Shown: positions 33,010 to 42,390 of the stretch, piece by piece
Layout: each line of letters opens with the position of its first letter
Numbering within the stretch: position 1 is the stretch's first letter
Assembly (NCBI GenBank): GCA_039028895.1
Contig: JBCCHF010000030.1
Location: 20,873 to 84,872 of the forward strand
DNA length: 64,000 nt
From: JAHDCJ01 sp039028895
GTDB lineage: Bacteria; Bacteroidota; Bacteroidia; Chitinophagales; Saprospiraceae
Direction: 5' to 3'
Notes under the pieces: generated by a model
Told to the model about the DNA's origin: nothing
Seen by the model: the letters and a program-made list of their open reading frames with translations, nothing else
Database searches by the model: none
Made by a program: the position numbers and the translations under genes

Positions 33010-35394
33010 ATGAACTTTGCACTGATCATTATTGCTAAAGCAACCCTGTTCCTCATCCTTTCCAGCTTATTAATTCTTTTGCTAAAAAAGGCATCTGCAA
33101 GTCTAAGACATTGGGTTATTAGTCTCACCATGATAGGACTATTGCTGTTACCTTTTTTCACAGAATATCTTCCGGGTTTTGAGGTTGAGATCGAGGCTGC
33201 CACTGAGCTTCCACAATTTATTGAAAACCTACAACCAACAGAGCATGTCATGCTTCCTGCCGCTACAATGAATGAAAGCATGGATCTTCAAAATGAGGAT
33301 TTGGTAGCTGTGCCTTCCCAACCTCTACTTTATCATGAATCAAGTTCTTTCCAGGTCAACTGGAGTTTGATCATTTTAATTTCTTGGCTTTCAGGGGCAG
33401 TAATTATGCTTGCGTATCTGCTCCTTGGCGTTTTAAGCGTGTATTTGTTGACAAAACAGAGTCAGTTATTTGATATTAGTGGTAACACGGCCGTTTACTC
33501 GTCAGTACAATTATTATCGTGTGACAAGATCAGGACACCAATGACCTGGGGTGTGATCAATCCTGTTATTCTCCTTCCGGAAGGTGCAGATAAATGGACT
33601 ACTGAAACTTTAAAAACAGTTATCGAACACGAAGTTGCACATACCAAAAGGGGAGATTATCTCATCCAGGTGCTGAGCTGGATCACTTTGAGTATTTACT
33701 GGTTTCATCCATTGGTTTGGTGGATGAACAAGCAGCAGTTACTCGAAAGAGAAAAAGCCTGTGACGAACAGGTTCTTAAAGGCAGGCCTTCCGGCATCGA
33801 GTATGCCGAAAACCTGCTGATCGTGGCCAGTGATCTTTCCAGGCGTAAGTCTCAAGCTTATTATTGTGCGTTACCAATGGCTAAAACATCTCAAATCAAA
33901 GAAAGAATTATTGCTATTATGAAATTTCAAAAAGACCGTTTTCGTTTTACCCGTGCCCGCCAAATGCAATGGGCCAGTTTTTACATAACCACTATCTTGT
34001 TTTTAGCTGTCCTTACTCCGGTCAGGCCTGCTGAAATGATTGATATGCTGGTACCTGGAAATGCTGTTTCCGATTTCCTGGAAACAGAAATGAAAGATAA
34101 GAATGAGATGATTTCTGAAGAGAAATTTGAGGAAAAGCTGATTGAGCATGAAGAACTCCGGCCATTGGAAACAGAAAACGAGTCGACAGATGAAAGTCAA
34201 CTTCTTACATCGAATAATGTCGTGTTATCACATTCCAGGCTCCAGCCACTGGCACCAACTCTTGAAGAGACACCGATCAAAATGCCGAAGTACAAAACGG
34301 TATTATCGGAAGTTGAAAGTATTACTGAACAAGAACAGGGATATTATACAACCTGGACAAGCGGAAAGAGTACTTTCGAAGTCTGGAAAATAGGCTCAGT
34401 AAAGCTCTATTCCGAATTACCATACATTGAAGCTTCATCACCGGACGCCATGATTGTTATTGAAGAAAAGCGCAAAACAGTATTTGGGAAGAAGCATTTT
34501 AGGATGATCATTTCTAAAATTCCTTATAACGGTGGTCTGGTGATTACCTTTCGTGATGGTATTCCAAATTCCTGGAATGGCAGTTATAAAGAAAATGATC
34601 CCCTATACATGTTTTACGTCAATGAAGAATTCAACTTTTCAGGGAATGAAAAACTCAACTGGTTGGCAGAGACGCTCCCTGAAATTACATGGCAAATGAT
34701 GGGTATAGAATATTCAAATGCGGAAAAAACCATTATCGGCAGAGATGATCTCAATATACGCAAGTACCTTGATGAGAAGGCAAATCGCTTTTTGAAGTAT
34801 GAAGACTTGCCACCTAATGATTTTGAAGATCAGCCTTACTGGAAGATGCAGAAATATAAGGAGCATCCCCCGTTTGATTTTTCATCAGTAAAATATGCCG
34901 GGAAATTGTCGAATCTGTCAAAAGCAACCAATCAAAAAAGGATCGGATCAAAAAATACCAGGAAACGTTGGACATCAGGGGGTAATACACTTCATGAAGG
35001 CCTGACTTACGGTAGAATTATGCGGGATGTTCCGGCAGGTGTATTGCTAAATGATTTCAACTTTGCCATCAGGCAGAATGATTTCGAAAAAATAACCTTC
35101 GAGCTATCGATCTATAATGTCGATACAGAAGGCATTATTTCAAGCCTTACAGAATCATCAATTCGCTTCGATGTTTCAGGAGATGGTAACATTTCGGAAA
35201 GTATAGCTAAACATGGCCTGGTGACAGGTGGCGAAAATATCCTTGTTCTTTTAAAAATTGCTGAACTTGAAGGAGAAGTCGGCTTGGACTATCTATTCCT
35301 GAATCTGTCAGGAGATAATTACAAGTCTTTCCATGAGGAAACGGCAAGAGATTGGGGGTTCTGGGAAAGTAATTTTGCCTTTTCTTTTAATTGA
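33010..35394 (+). CDS. BlaR1-type M56 metallopeptidase with a large sensor domain
   Basis: A 794-residue membrane sensor. Four membrane helices are visible (about 5-24, 32-50, 118-145, 321-340), and the zinc site VIEHEVAHTKRGD (HExxH near residue 206) and LEREKACDEQV (third ligand near 250) are intact. This M56 domain cleaves the BlaI-like partner. After residue 345 an extracytoplasmic part of about 450 residues is acidic at first (LEKL, LETENESTDES), then beta-rich, with no penicillin-binding-type SxxK or KTG. The sensed signal is therefore not obviously a beta-lactam. The gene is downstream of blaI in a two-gene operon. Confidence 0.85.
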   Translation: MNFALIIIAKATLFLILSSLLILLLKKASASLRHWVISLTMIGLLLLPFFTEYLPGFEVEIEAATELPQFIENLQPTEHVMLPAATMNESMDLQNEDLVAVPSQPLLYHESSSFQVNWSLIILISWLSGAVIMLAYLLLGVLSVYLLTKQSQLFDISGNTAVYSSVQLLSCDKIRTPMTWGVINPVILLPEGADKWTTETLKTVIEHEVAHTKRGDYLIQVLSWITLSIYWFHPLVWWMNKQQLLEREKACDEQVLKGRPSGIEYAENLLIVASDLSRRKSQAYYCALPMAKTSQIKERIIAIMKFQKDRFRFTRARQMQWASFYITTILFLAVLTPVRPAEMIDMLVPGNAVSDFLETEMKDKNEMISEEKFEEKLIEHEELRPLETENESTDESQLLTSNNVVLSHSRLQPLAPTLEETPIKMPKYKTVLSEVESITEQEQGYYTTWTSGKSTFEVWKIGSVKLYSELPYIEASSPDAMIVIEEKRKTVFGKKHFRMIISKIPYNGGLVITFRDGIPNSWNGSYKENDPLYMFYVNEEFNFSGNEKLNWLAETLPEITWQMMGIEYSNAEKTIIGRDDLNIRKYLDEKANRFLKYEDLPPNDFEDQPYWKMQKYKEHPPFDFSSVKYAGKLSNLSKATNQKRIGSKNTRKRWTSGGNTLHEGLTYGRIMRDVPAGVLLNDFNFAIRQNDFEKITFELSIYNVDTEGIISSLTESSIRFDVSGDGNISESIAKHGLVTGGENILVLLKIAELEGEVGLDYLFLNLSGDNYKSFHEETARDWGFWESNFAFSFN

Positions 35395-35504
35395 TGCTAA
35401 GGTGGGAGTGCTTGATATCAGTGGCTTATGTGATGGAAATTAGAGAAAATTGCTTACTTTCAGTGTGCATTCAATCCCTCTAATTATTTTTATCTTCTAA
35501 TATT

Positions 35505-36524
35505 ATGAAAAAGAATCTCCTCCTCCTCACATTTGTTTTCCTTAACTTTTCTCTTTTCGGGCAGGGTTTAGACCTCACCATGAAGAATTTCAGCGGGAAA
35601 AAAAGTACTCCTGTAACGCTTACAAATTCCCCAGATAAGACGGTAAGTTGCCAATCTGCGCTTCCTTCCTATACCCAGGGAGGTGGTCTAAGTTTTGGTA
35701 GCCATTCCAGTATTACTGATGTTGTTCCTGGGATACCAACCAGTATTTTACTGGCTGATGATTTTCCCGTAACGCAGCAAGCAGCTATTACGGGTGTTAT
35801 GGTTACTGGCGAAACTAACAATCCTGGAGTAGTAAATTCTATAACATTAGATATTTACGATGATAACGGTGGCGATCCCGGAACGATTGTTTTTTCTGAG
35901 ACTTTCGCTGGATATAATTCGACTGGGCCAGTGACATTAACTATTATCCCTACCAATTGCCCGGTGCTTCCTGTGGGGACCTATTGGTTGAGTGTTCACG
36001 CGAGTACACAAAGTGGTGCAGGCGCGTTTCGTCTGTTCGCTGATCCTAACCCTTTTGGGCAAATGATGCATTGGACAGATCCTGGAGATTTTCTTGGTAC
36101 ATGTCCTAATCCTTCAGGGTGGAGTGAATACAATGATTGTTTTCCTAACCCTCCTACTCCTGGTATAGTTATGCAGGTCGACTTTTGTGTGCCAACACCT
36201 ATCCCTACATTGGGTCAATGGGGGCTGATCATATTTGCATTACTCATTTTAACTTTTGGTAATGTTACAGTTGCGCAGCCAAAAATGAGCATGGCTTCGG
36301 GAAGTGGTATGAATTTCTCAATTCAGCATATACCATTTGACAAAGCATCATTTACCAGGTGGCTGTTTATAGTGGCATTAGCCTTGTTTGGCGTATTTAC
36401 GATCGCTATCCAGATGTTCGGCTATGAATTGACTTCTGCTGATATCCCCGGAAGCATAGTTGCCATTCCGATAGTGGCTTATAACCTGCATCTTATTTTT
36501 GGTGCGTCAGAAAGTGACTCCTGA
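35505..36524 (+). CDS. IPTL-CTERM secreted protein with an extra membrane extension
   Basis: A 339-residue protein with a signal peptide (MKKNLLLLTFVFLNFSLFGQ). A Cys- and beta-rich middle resembles Bacteroidota beta-sandwich surface proteins (VTLTIIPTNCPVLPVGTYWLSV, GAFRLFADPNP). The sorting signal IPTLGQWG at 233-240 is followed by a membrane helix (LIIFALLILTFGNVTV). Normally such signals end in a basic tail. Here the chain goes on for about 80 residues, with two more hydrophobic segments (RWLFIVALALFGVFTIAI, IPGSIVAIPIVAYNLHLIF). It is almost certainly the cognate substrate of the exosortase H encoded 90 bases downstream. The function of the mature part is unknown. Confidence 0.82.
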   Translation: MKKNLLLLTFVFLNFSLFGQGLDLTMKNFSGKKSTPVTLTNSPDKTVSCQSALPSYTQGGGLSFGSHSSITDVVPGIPTSILLADDFPVTQQAAITGVMVTGETNNPGVVNSITLDIYDDNGGDPGTIVFSETFAGYNSTGPVTLTIIPTNCPVLPVGTYWLSVHASTQSGAGAFRLFADPNPFGQMMHWTDPGDFLGTCPNPSGWSEYNDCFPNPPTPGIVMQVDFCVPTPIPTLGQWGLIIFALLILTFGNVTVAQPKMSMASGSGMNFSIQHIPFDKASFTRWLFIVALALFGVFTIAIQMFGYELTSADIPGSIVAIPIVAYNLHLIFGASESDS

Positions 36525-36613
36525 GAATCAGCTAAGGCCAAATTAATTTAAGGTTGAGATTAAGAGTATAAATCCCCAACATACTCTAAGCTATTTTCTA
36601 GAAAGTCCTCTGC

Positions 36614-37240
36614 ATGGCGAAAAAGAAGAATTTAAAATCAAAGCAGAATAAGTCGAAGGGCAAATCAAAAGGCAAGTCGCCTGTCAGTTTATGGATGGCA
36701 TCATTGAAGAATTGGTGGGCTAGTAAAGCCCCCGTTTTCAAATTTTCAATGAGCTTTTTCGGGATGATGACGTTATTCTACGTTTTTTGGTTTACCCCAT
36801 TCTTTAAAAACTTCATTTTAGCCCCCTGGAACCAGTTAAATGCCTGGGCGGCGGGGATGGTGCTTAAATTAGTTGGCTTTGATATAGGCGTTTCTGGTCA
36901 AACCCTGACCGGAGAAGGTGGCGGACTGAGTATTCAGCAAGGATGTGATGCCCTTGAGCCTACCGCACTTTTTATTATTGGAGTTATTGCTGCTCCGGCA
37001 CCACTTAAGGCTAAGCTTTCTGGAATCCTCTACGGTTCGTTAGCCATTTTGGGTATCAATTTTTTCAGGGTGCTCACTTTGTTTCTCACTGAAAAGTATT
37101 GGCCAGCGGGGTTTGAATTTATGCATGTCGAATTTTGGCAGGTAGCATTTATTCTGTTGGCTATTTGTATTTGGGCATATTGGCTTAGCCGCTCAGTAAA
37201 TTCAAAAAATGATGAAACTTCTTCCGAAGCATCCGCTTAA
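36614..37240 (+). CDS. xrtH: Exosortase H (XrtH), IPTL-CTERM-specific
   Basis: A 208-residue membrane protein with about seven helices and a Lys-rich cytosolic N-terminus (residues 1-25). The exosortase catalytic triad is intact: C111 in QQGCDALEP, R152 in INFFRVLTLF and H171 in FMHVEFWQ. The size and the QQGCDA-x-EP signature fit exosortase H, the form paired with IPTLxxWG-CTERM substrates. The upstream gene provides such a substrate. It should cleave the tripartite sorting signal and transfer the protein to a surface lipid or polysaccharide. The stop overlaps the start of the next gene by 32 bases, showing translational coupling. Confidence 0.87.
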   Translation: MAKKKNLKSKQNKSKGKSKGKSPVSLWMASLKNWWASKAPVFKFSMSFFGMMTLFYVFWFTPFFKNFILAPWNQLNAWAAGMVLKLVGFDIGVSGQTLTGEGGGLSIQQGCDALEPTALFIIGVIAAPAPLKAKLSGILYGSLAILGINFFRVLTLFLTEKYWPAGFEFMHVEFWQVAFILLAICIWAYWLSRSVNSKNDETSSEASA

Positions 37241-37850
37241 GCAATTTTTATTGTTGTTTGTAGTTTCTTATGCCTTCCTGATGCTTCTGGCAACATTTAC
37301 GGGTATCAAAAGTGGCTACGACAATGGGTATCGCTCATTGGGCAATACTTACTTTCAACCATTTAAGGAAAAAGGGTATGTCATTTTCTCTGAAGGCGCT
37401 GATCCCTTAAATAAAGGATTGAACACCCAATTGGCCTTGATCAACATTGATCAAAATAACCAGGCGATAGCAAGTGGTACAAATGTTCGCACCATAAAGG
37501 TTTATGTCAGTCCCTTCAGGTCGGGACTTTTCCCTTTAATCTTATTGCTTTCTTTGATTCTCGCTTCTCCTGTTCCATGGCGGCGAAAGGTCTGGCTTTT
37601 ACCAGTTGGATTTATTATCATCAGCCTGTTTGCATATTTCCGGACCTGGCTAACGGTGTTGTTGAATTTTGATCAAAATGAGTGGCTGGAGGTTGTCGAT
37701 CTTTCACCCACGATGCATTCGTTTTACAATTGGCTGGAAGCAGTGACCGTAGGGAATGTTGTGTTTTCTGTGGTCGTACCTGTTGTGGTCTGGTTTATAA
37801 TCACCTTCCGGAAGGAGGATAGAAGTGTTTTGTTCAGGATAAGCAGATGA
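37209..37850 (+). CDS. Exosortase H-associated membrane protein
   Basis: A 213-residue protein that starts 32 bases inside the end of xrtH (ATG 37209, or 37212). It has an N-terminal helix (FLLLFVVSYAFLMLLATF), an extracytoplasmic stretch with GYDNGYRSLGNTYFQPF and TIKVYVSPFRSGLFPLI, then helices LILLLSLILASPVPW, LLPVGFIIISLFAY and VVFSVVVPVVVWFIITF. Several exosortase systems carry such a companion of unknown function. The coupling indicates that the two work as a complex or in fixed ratio. The name rests on gene position and topology, not on a search. Confidence 0.65.
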   Translation: MMKLLPKHPLKQFLLLFVVSYAFLMLLATFTGIKSGYDNGYRSLGNTYFQPFKEKGYVIFSEGADPLNKGLNTQLALINIDQNNQAIASGTNVRTIKVYVSPFRSGLFPLILLLSLILASPVPWRRKVWLLPVGFIIISLFAYFRTWLTVLLNFDQNEWLEVVDLSPTMHSFYNWLEAVTVGNVVFSVVVPVVVWFIITFRKEDRSVLFRISR

Positions 37851-37924
37851 TTGGAAATCCACTCATGTCCGATTCGAAAACTTGTACTAAATTGATGAAC
37901 TAACTTTCCAGTGATAAACACTTA

Positions 37925-39673
37925 GTGGTACATATCAAAACAAATAAGGAAGCTGCTGATACTCTGATTCAGCAAGCCAGGGAGCTATTGTCCAAGAATC
38001 TGAATAATGCCCAGGTGCTTGGAGAGGAGGCATTGGCCCTTGCCAGGAAAAGCTTGGATACTTCATGCATCGTAGATGCCCTAATTGTTTGTGCAAGGAC
38101 GTACGCAAGGAAAGGAGGTTTTATCAAAGCAAAGAAATTTGGGGAAGAGGGATTAATGCTCGCCGACAAATCAAAAAATGATCTGCAACTTGCACGATGC
38201 TATCGGGTTTTAGGGTACATCTACAGGTTAATAGGAAATGCAGAAAAGGCACTTAGCCTTTATTATTCTGCACTACGCCAGGATGTGGAAGAAGTAAAAT
38301 CAGGATTGTATAATAATATCTCTGTGGTATACCTGAGGTTAGGAGACTATGAAAAGTCTGCGGCATTCCTCGAAAAAGCAATAGCGCATTCGCTTAATAG
38401 AGGACAAGAAGACAGCCTAAGCACCTGTTATATTAACAAAGGGAATTTGATTGGTAAATCCAATGATTTTGAAGGGGCTAAAGCGGCCTATTTCGAGGCT
38501 TTGAAATGGGCACGTAAGCTTGATAATCATTTAGATGCTACCAAGAGTTTATGCAATATCGGATTTGTTTATGCCAATTTGGGCGAATTGGATGAATCAC
38601 TAAAATACTATGCTAAAGCCAGAAAACTGGCAGAGAAGAATGGTCTGAACTATGAAATTTTGCATATATGTGGCGGACAGGCTTATGCCTATTTTAGAGT
38701 GAAACGTTATAAGGAAGCCATTGACATCTTGCTGAAACTATACGAAAACGGAAAAGCAGAAGAGGCCTCTTTTGTGGTAAAATTTAGCCTGGAACACCTC
38801 CAGCAAGCGTATTCAGCATTAAAAGATTTTGAGCAAGCGTATTATTTTCAAAATCTCCTAAACGCGTATAATACGAAACAAACAAAGAAGCTGCTTTCCG
38901 AAAAGTTCGAGTTGATCCAAGAGGAGAAAGAAGCGGAAATTCAGTTATTAAAAGACAAACAACTCCAAATCGAGGAGCAGAATAAGGCATTGGAGGCAAT
39001 GAACAATGAATTGAAAGAGTTTGCCCATATCGTGGCTCACGACCTCAAAGAACCATTGCGGAATATCAGCAGTTTTGTCGATCTGTTGGGTAAAAAAAGT
39101 GAAGGCAAACTGTCATCTGACCTGGAGGGTCTGATGCAACATATCTCTGGAAATTCAAGACAAATGTACACTCAGTTGAGTGGGTTGGTGCAGTTTGTCA
39201 CACTCGAGGTTTCTCATTCAGGAACAATGTTGGTCAATACATCAGAACATGTGGATGCAACACTAAACCGCGTACGCCACGATTTCCCGAAAAAGAAGGT
39301 AAAAGTTCGGAAAGGGACTATCCCAGATTTACCAATAGAAAGAGAGCACCTTGCATTGCTAATTCATCATTTAGTGCAAAATAGTATTAAGTTCTGTGAA
39401 GACCCTGAGGTAATTGTTGATATTCAATGTTCAGAAGAAACTCATCATTTTCAGTTCATGGTAACAGATAATGGTATTGGCATCAACGAATCCTACCACG
39501 ACCGTATTTTTAAAATTTTTAACCGACTTGACCGAAAGCATAATAAAGGGGCCGGCATCGGACTGGCCATCTGCAAGAAAATTGTGCAGGCCTATGGCGG
39601 TAAGATATGGGTACGATCGAATCCTGGGGAGGGGGGCACTTTTTATTTTACATTGCCGAAGCCAGGTATTTAA
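37925..39673 (+). CDS. Cytosolic TPR sensor histidine kinase
   Basis: A 582-residue protein without membrane helices. Residues 1-310 are TPR-like helical repeats (CYINKGNLIGKSNDFEGA, CNIGFVYANLGELDES). A coiled coil (about 320-365, EKFELIQEEKEAEIQLLKDK) leads to the kinase. The H-box is AHDLKEPLRN with H372. The ATPase has the N-box HHLVQNSIKFC, G1 DNGIGI, F-box IFKIFNRL and G2 GAGIGLAIC. No response regulator is adjacent, so its target is unknown. The start is GTG 37925, since no ATG is available in the open frame after a TAA at 37901. It is convergent with the lipoprotein gene, with stops 15 bases apart. Confidence 0.85.
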   Translation: MVHIKTNKEAADTLIQQARELLSKNLNNAQVLGEEALALARKSLDTSCIVDALIVCARTYARKGGFIKAKKFGEEGLMLADKSKNDLQLARCYRVLGYIYRLIGNAEKALSLYYSALRQDVEEVKSGLYNNISVVYLRLGDYEKSAAFLEKAIAHSLNRGQEDSLSTCYINKGNLIGKSNDFEGAKAAYFEALKWARKLDNHLDATKSLCNIGFVYANLGELDESLKYYAKARKLAEKNGLNYEILHICGGQAYAYFRVKRYKEAIDILLKLYENGKAEEASFVVKFSLEHLQQAYSALKDFEQAYYFQNLLNAYNTKQTKKLLSEKFELIQEEKEAEIQLLKDKQLQIEEQNKALEAMNNELKEFAHIVAHDLKEPLRNISSFVDLLGKKSEGKLSSDLEGLMQHISGNSRQMYTQLSGLVQFVTLEVSHSGTMLVNTSEHVDATLNRVRHDFPKKKVKVRKGTIPDLPIEREHLALLIHHLVQNSIKFCEDPEVIVDIQCSEETHHFQFMVTDNGIGINESYHDRIFKIFNRLDRKHNKGAGIGLAICKKIVQAYGGKIWVRSNPGEGGTFYFTLPKPGI

Positions 39674-39688
39674 AACTAATCCATTTCC

Positions 39689-40348
39689 TCAACTGTCTTT
39701 TTTAAAGGCCAGAGATTTTAGTGATTCCTCTAATATCTGCTTTTGATCATCGTTGTTATATGACATTACAACAACGAAGCTGAATCCTTTCTTTATAGTG
39801 GCATAATAGGTTTGTTTGATTTCCAGGCCTAAATACGTCAGGAACGCATCCATTTTATAAAAGTCAGTTCCATTAATTTCGTGTAATTCAAACTCTTTGG
39901 ATAAATAGTCATATTGGAATTGACTTTGCTGGAGAAATCGTCTTGATTGGAACAAGTAGTCACTGCCATCTTTTATTCCTGGTGCCATCTTGATATTTTC
40001 AGCCACTAGCGAAATACTTGGATTATACTCTACCGGTGACCCAACTTCATATTGGAATACTGTCAGTAGGTTAGCAGTATTTATTTCTGCCGCATTAACT
40101 ACGGCTTCCAGCTTTTTGTCATCTCCTGCGACTAAATCTTTCCCTAATTCGGTTATTTCTTCAGTTTGTTCCCTCGATGAAACCACCCAATCGTCGGGTA
40201 ACTTCATTATGCATTCAAAATATTCATTGGAATAGACTTGATCGGAAACACCTCCATAATCAAAGTCGTCTGGTTTGCCGATTGGCATGCAACTGGCAAA
40301 GAGACTAATCACTAAAAAAATAACTATCCAATTCTTCGAATTCTTCAT
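39689..40348 (-). CDS. Lipoprotein of unknown function
   Basis: A 219-residue lipoprotein: ATG 40348 begins MKNSKNWIVIFLVISLFASC with a lipobox Cys at 20. I prefer it to a longer frame from 40435 that would put 29 residues before the signal. The rest is mixed alpha/beta with SSREQTEEITELGKDLVAGD and SLVAENIKMAPGIKDGSDYL. It resembles small PsbP-like or Mog1-like protein folds in pattern but I cannot assign one. Downstream, the histidine kinase runs convergently. Confidence 0.55.
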   Translation of the reverse strand: MKNSKNWIVIFLVISLFASCMPIGKPDDFDYGGVSDQVYSNEYFECIMKLPDDWVVSSREQTEEITELGKDLVAGDDKKLEAVVNAAEINTANLLTVFQYEVGSPVEYNPSISLVAENIKMAPGIKDGSDYLFQSRRFLQQSQFQYDYLSKEFELHEINGTDFYKMDAFLTYLGLEIKQTYYATIKKGFSFVVVMSYNNDDQKQILEESLKSLAFKKDS

Positions 40349-40421
40349 TTTTTGATGTTTTAAACAAAATACCAAAAAATACTGAAGGTGCTCAGAATGA
40401 ATAAACGCCTGGCTAGTGTTC

Positions 40422-40745
40422 CTATTTGGGTTCAAGGCTCATCACATAGTCGTAACTTTCATTCAGGTAGCGAATGATTGAATTTTTATCGTTGAACATT
40501 GATTCTGGTACAAGTACATATCCGCGCATGTTAGCACCATGTGATTTGAAGAAATCGGAATTCCAATCTGCTATGTATTTTTTCTGGATTTCTTTTGAGA
40601 ATCGTATACCTAACTCGCCCTCCTTGTTGAGAATGGAGAACATATAGCCATTCGCTGAGGTGTAGGGTACGGTTTTACCTTTCCTTTCAAACCTTGGGCA
40701 CTGATTTATCAATGCGTCATATCTAGCCAATTTTTCTTTCCACAT
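40422..40745 (-). CDS. Small protein, possibly TfoX/YjbR-like
   Basis: A 107-residue cytosolic protein. The sequence FERKGKTVPYTSANGYMFSILNKEGELGIRFSKE and the ending YLNESYDYVMSLEPK give the alpha/beta pattern of small MmcQ/YjbR- or TfoX-N-like domains, but the match is weak. It sits two bases after the SRPBCC gene and is probably co-translated with it. Function unknown. Confidence 0.55.
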   Translation of the reverse strand: MWKEKLARYDALINQCPRFERKGKTVPYTSANGYMFSILNKEGELGIRFSKEIQKKYIADWNSDFFKSHGANMRGYVLVPESMFNDKNSIIRYLNESYDYVMSLEPK

Positions 40746-40747
40746 GA

Positions 40748-41188
40748 TTACTGATTTTCGACTGATGTTTTAAGTTGTTGCATCCATTTTTCTCCTTGTT
40801 TCCGGTACATCCCCGGAAAAAGAATGGCCATTAGCCTTGGCATGATCCAACTCATGCGTGTGTATTCATATTCGTAGGCGTACCTTGTCTTGTTTTTGCC
40901 GATTGCGGTGAAGGTGCACTTCATGGTGTTGTCCATATGTTTGTGCTGGTAGGTGGCTTCAAATGAATTTGGAAGCTGGTTGGATATGATGGTTTCTATT
41001 AACGTCATGTCCTTGTCTCCATATTGATAGTACATTTTGGAGACTGTTCCATCTTCCAATTCTTTGCCGCTGAGTAACTCTTTCTTTTGAAAACCATCCT
41101 GCCATTTCTTAAGATTTTTGGAATCGGCAAAAAACGATGTAACGATTTCAAGGGGTTTGTCAATATCAATCTGACCTGAATACTTCAT
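40748..41188 (-). CDS. SRPBCC family protein
   Basis: A 146-residue START/Bet v1-like protein. MKYSGQIDIDKPLEIVTSFFAD is the family opening. FEATYQHKHMDNTMKCTFTAIGKNKTRYAYEYEYTR forms the central strands, and the C-terminal helix is GEKWMQQLKTSVENQ. SRPBCC proteins bind hydrophobic ligands. It forms a two-gene unit with the 107-residue protein downstream. Confidence 0.75.
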   Translation of the reverse strand: MKYSGQIDIDKPLEIVTSFFADSKNLKKWQDGFQKKELLSGKELEDGTVSKMYYQYGDKDMTLIETIISNQLPNSFEATYQHKHMDNTMKCTFTAIGKNKTRYAYEYEYTRMSWIMPRLMAILFPGMYRKQGEKWMQQLKTSVENQ

Positions 41189-41274
41189 TTTTTTGATTTA
41201 AAGTGAATGAATGCGGCATATTTATCCATTTTCATTCACCGAAAGGTTTCAAAACACATTTGTAACCGAAAAAA

Positions 41275-42390
41275 TCATTGTTTTTCCTGTTTTTTGAGAT
41301 TTTGAAGGTATTCAGTTGGTGATACGTGCTCAAATTCTTTAAATGCCCGGTAAAAAGAAACCTTGTTGCTGAAGCCTGCCTGGTAGGCGATGTCGATGAG
41401 TTTTACTTTTCCGCCATTGGCATTTTCCAATAAAGACTTGGCTTCTGATAAGCGATATACCTTGATGAGGGTTTTAAAAGAGTAGCCAAATTTTTGATTG
41501 ATCAATTCCGATACATAGCTAGGAGAGAGGTACACTGCTTTCGCAAAATGCTCAAGGGTCAAATCGTGATCGAGGTAGATTTTATCTTTTTCCAATTTCT
41601 GAATAATCTGGTCTTCGTGGATGTTCCGCTGTTCAATATTTTCCAGCTTCGGTGTTTTTGTGGTAAACAAGGTAGACTGGTCAATTAACTTGAATGCTAT
41701 GGACTGAATAATGAATGTCATGGCAAGCATGCTTACCTGGTTAACAAGTGCAAAGTTGAATTGACCGATCGGCTGGATCAGGAAGTAGGCCAGGTGCAGG
41801 ATTAAAAAAACGGAATAGCTCATTAATACAAGCCGGTACCAGTTGACCAGTTCATTGTTGACAACTTGTACTCTGAATGTATTCAGTGTTTTGAGGCTCT
41901 TGAAAATATAGATGCCGATATAAACGAAAAAACTCAGCGCGAAGTAAAAACTAAAGCTTTGGTAGGAAGGGATTTTATCCATAAACTGTTGCACTGATTC
42001 CAGTTTTTCTGCCCCGCTTAAACCGAAAAATGGCAGGTTCATGATCAGGATCAAGACAAACGGTATAAAGTGCCATCCCATTTTTAGGGTTAACCGAAAA
42101 TCCTTGACGGTTGCCGCCAACGCCATGAAAAGCATTAGCGGAGGTTTTAAAAAACTAATAGGGTAGGCAATACCCAGCAAGTGTGGTGCTGATTTGATAA
42201 GTTCAGTTTCGAAAAGCAATCGCTCGAAAAGGATGATGCCCTCTACAGCTAATAGCACGGCAAACAGTTTTTTAAAAAGTGTTTTGTTGCCAGATCTGAG
42301 CAAAATAATGGTGATGAAAAATGCCTGGCAAATTCCATAGACGATGAGTCCATTAATTATTGATGAGGTAAGTGTCATAAACTCAGCCAT
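41275..42390 (-). CDS. Seven-helix membrane AraC family regulator
   Basis: A 371-residue regulator with an N-terminal domain of about seven membrane helices (about 10-30, 40-55, 65-85, 95-115, 140-160, 180-200, 215-235). The C-terminal 100 residues form an AraC/XylS DNA-binding domain: DHDLTLEHFAKAVYLSPSYVSELINQKFG is the first HTH, and KLIDIAYQAGFSNKVSFYRAFKEFEHVSPTEYL the second. Such membrane-linked AraC proteins are common in Bacteroidota. The start ATG 42390 overlaps the stop of the upstream gene by eight bases, and ATG 42378 is the alternative. Confidence 0.85.
   Translation of the reverse strand: MAEFMTLTSSIINGLIVYGICQAFFITIILLRSGNKTLFKKLFAVLLAVEGIILFERLLFETELIKSAPHLLGIAYPISFLKPPLMLFMALAATVKDFRLTLKMGWHFIPFVLILIMNLPFFGLSGAEKLESVQQFMDKIPSYQSFSFYFALSFFVYIGIYIFKSLKTLNTFRVQVVNNELVNWYRLVLMSYSVFLILHLAYFLIQPIGQFNFALVNQVSMLAMTFIIQSIAFKLIDQSTLFTTKTPKLENIEQRNIHEDQIIQKLEKDKIYLDHDLTLEHFAKAVYLSPSYVSELINQKFGYSFKTLIKVYRLSEAKSLLENANGGKVKLIDIAYQAGFSNKVSFYRAFKEFEHVSPTEYLQNLKKQEKQ

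Noticed and set aside
32590..35394. Naming the BlaI-M56 pair as beta-lactam resistance
   Set aside because: No beta-lactamase gene is adjacent and the sensor lacks penicillin-binding motifs.
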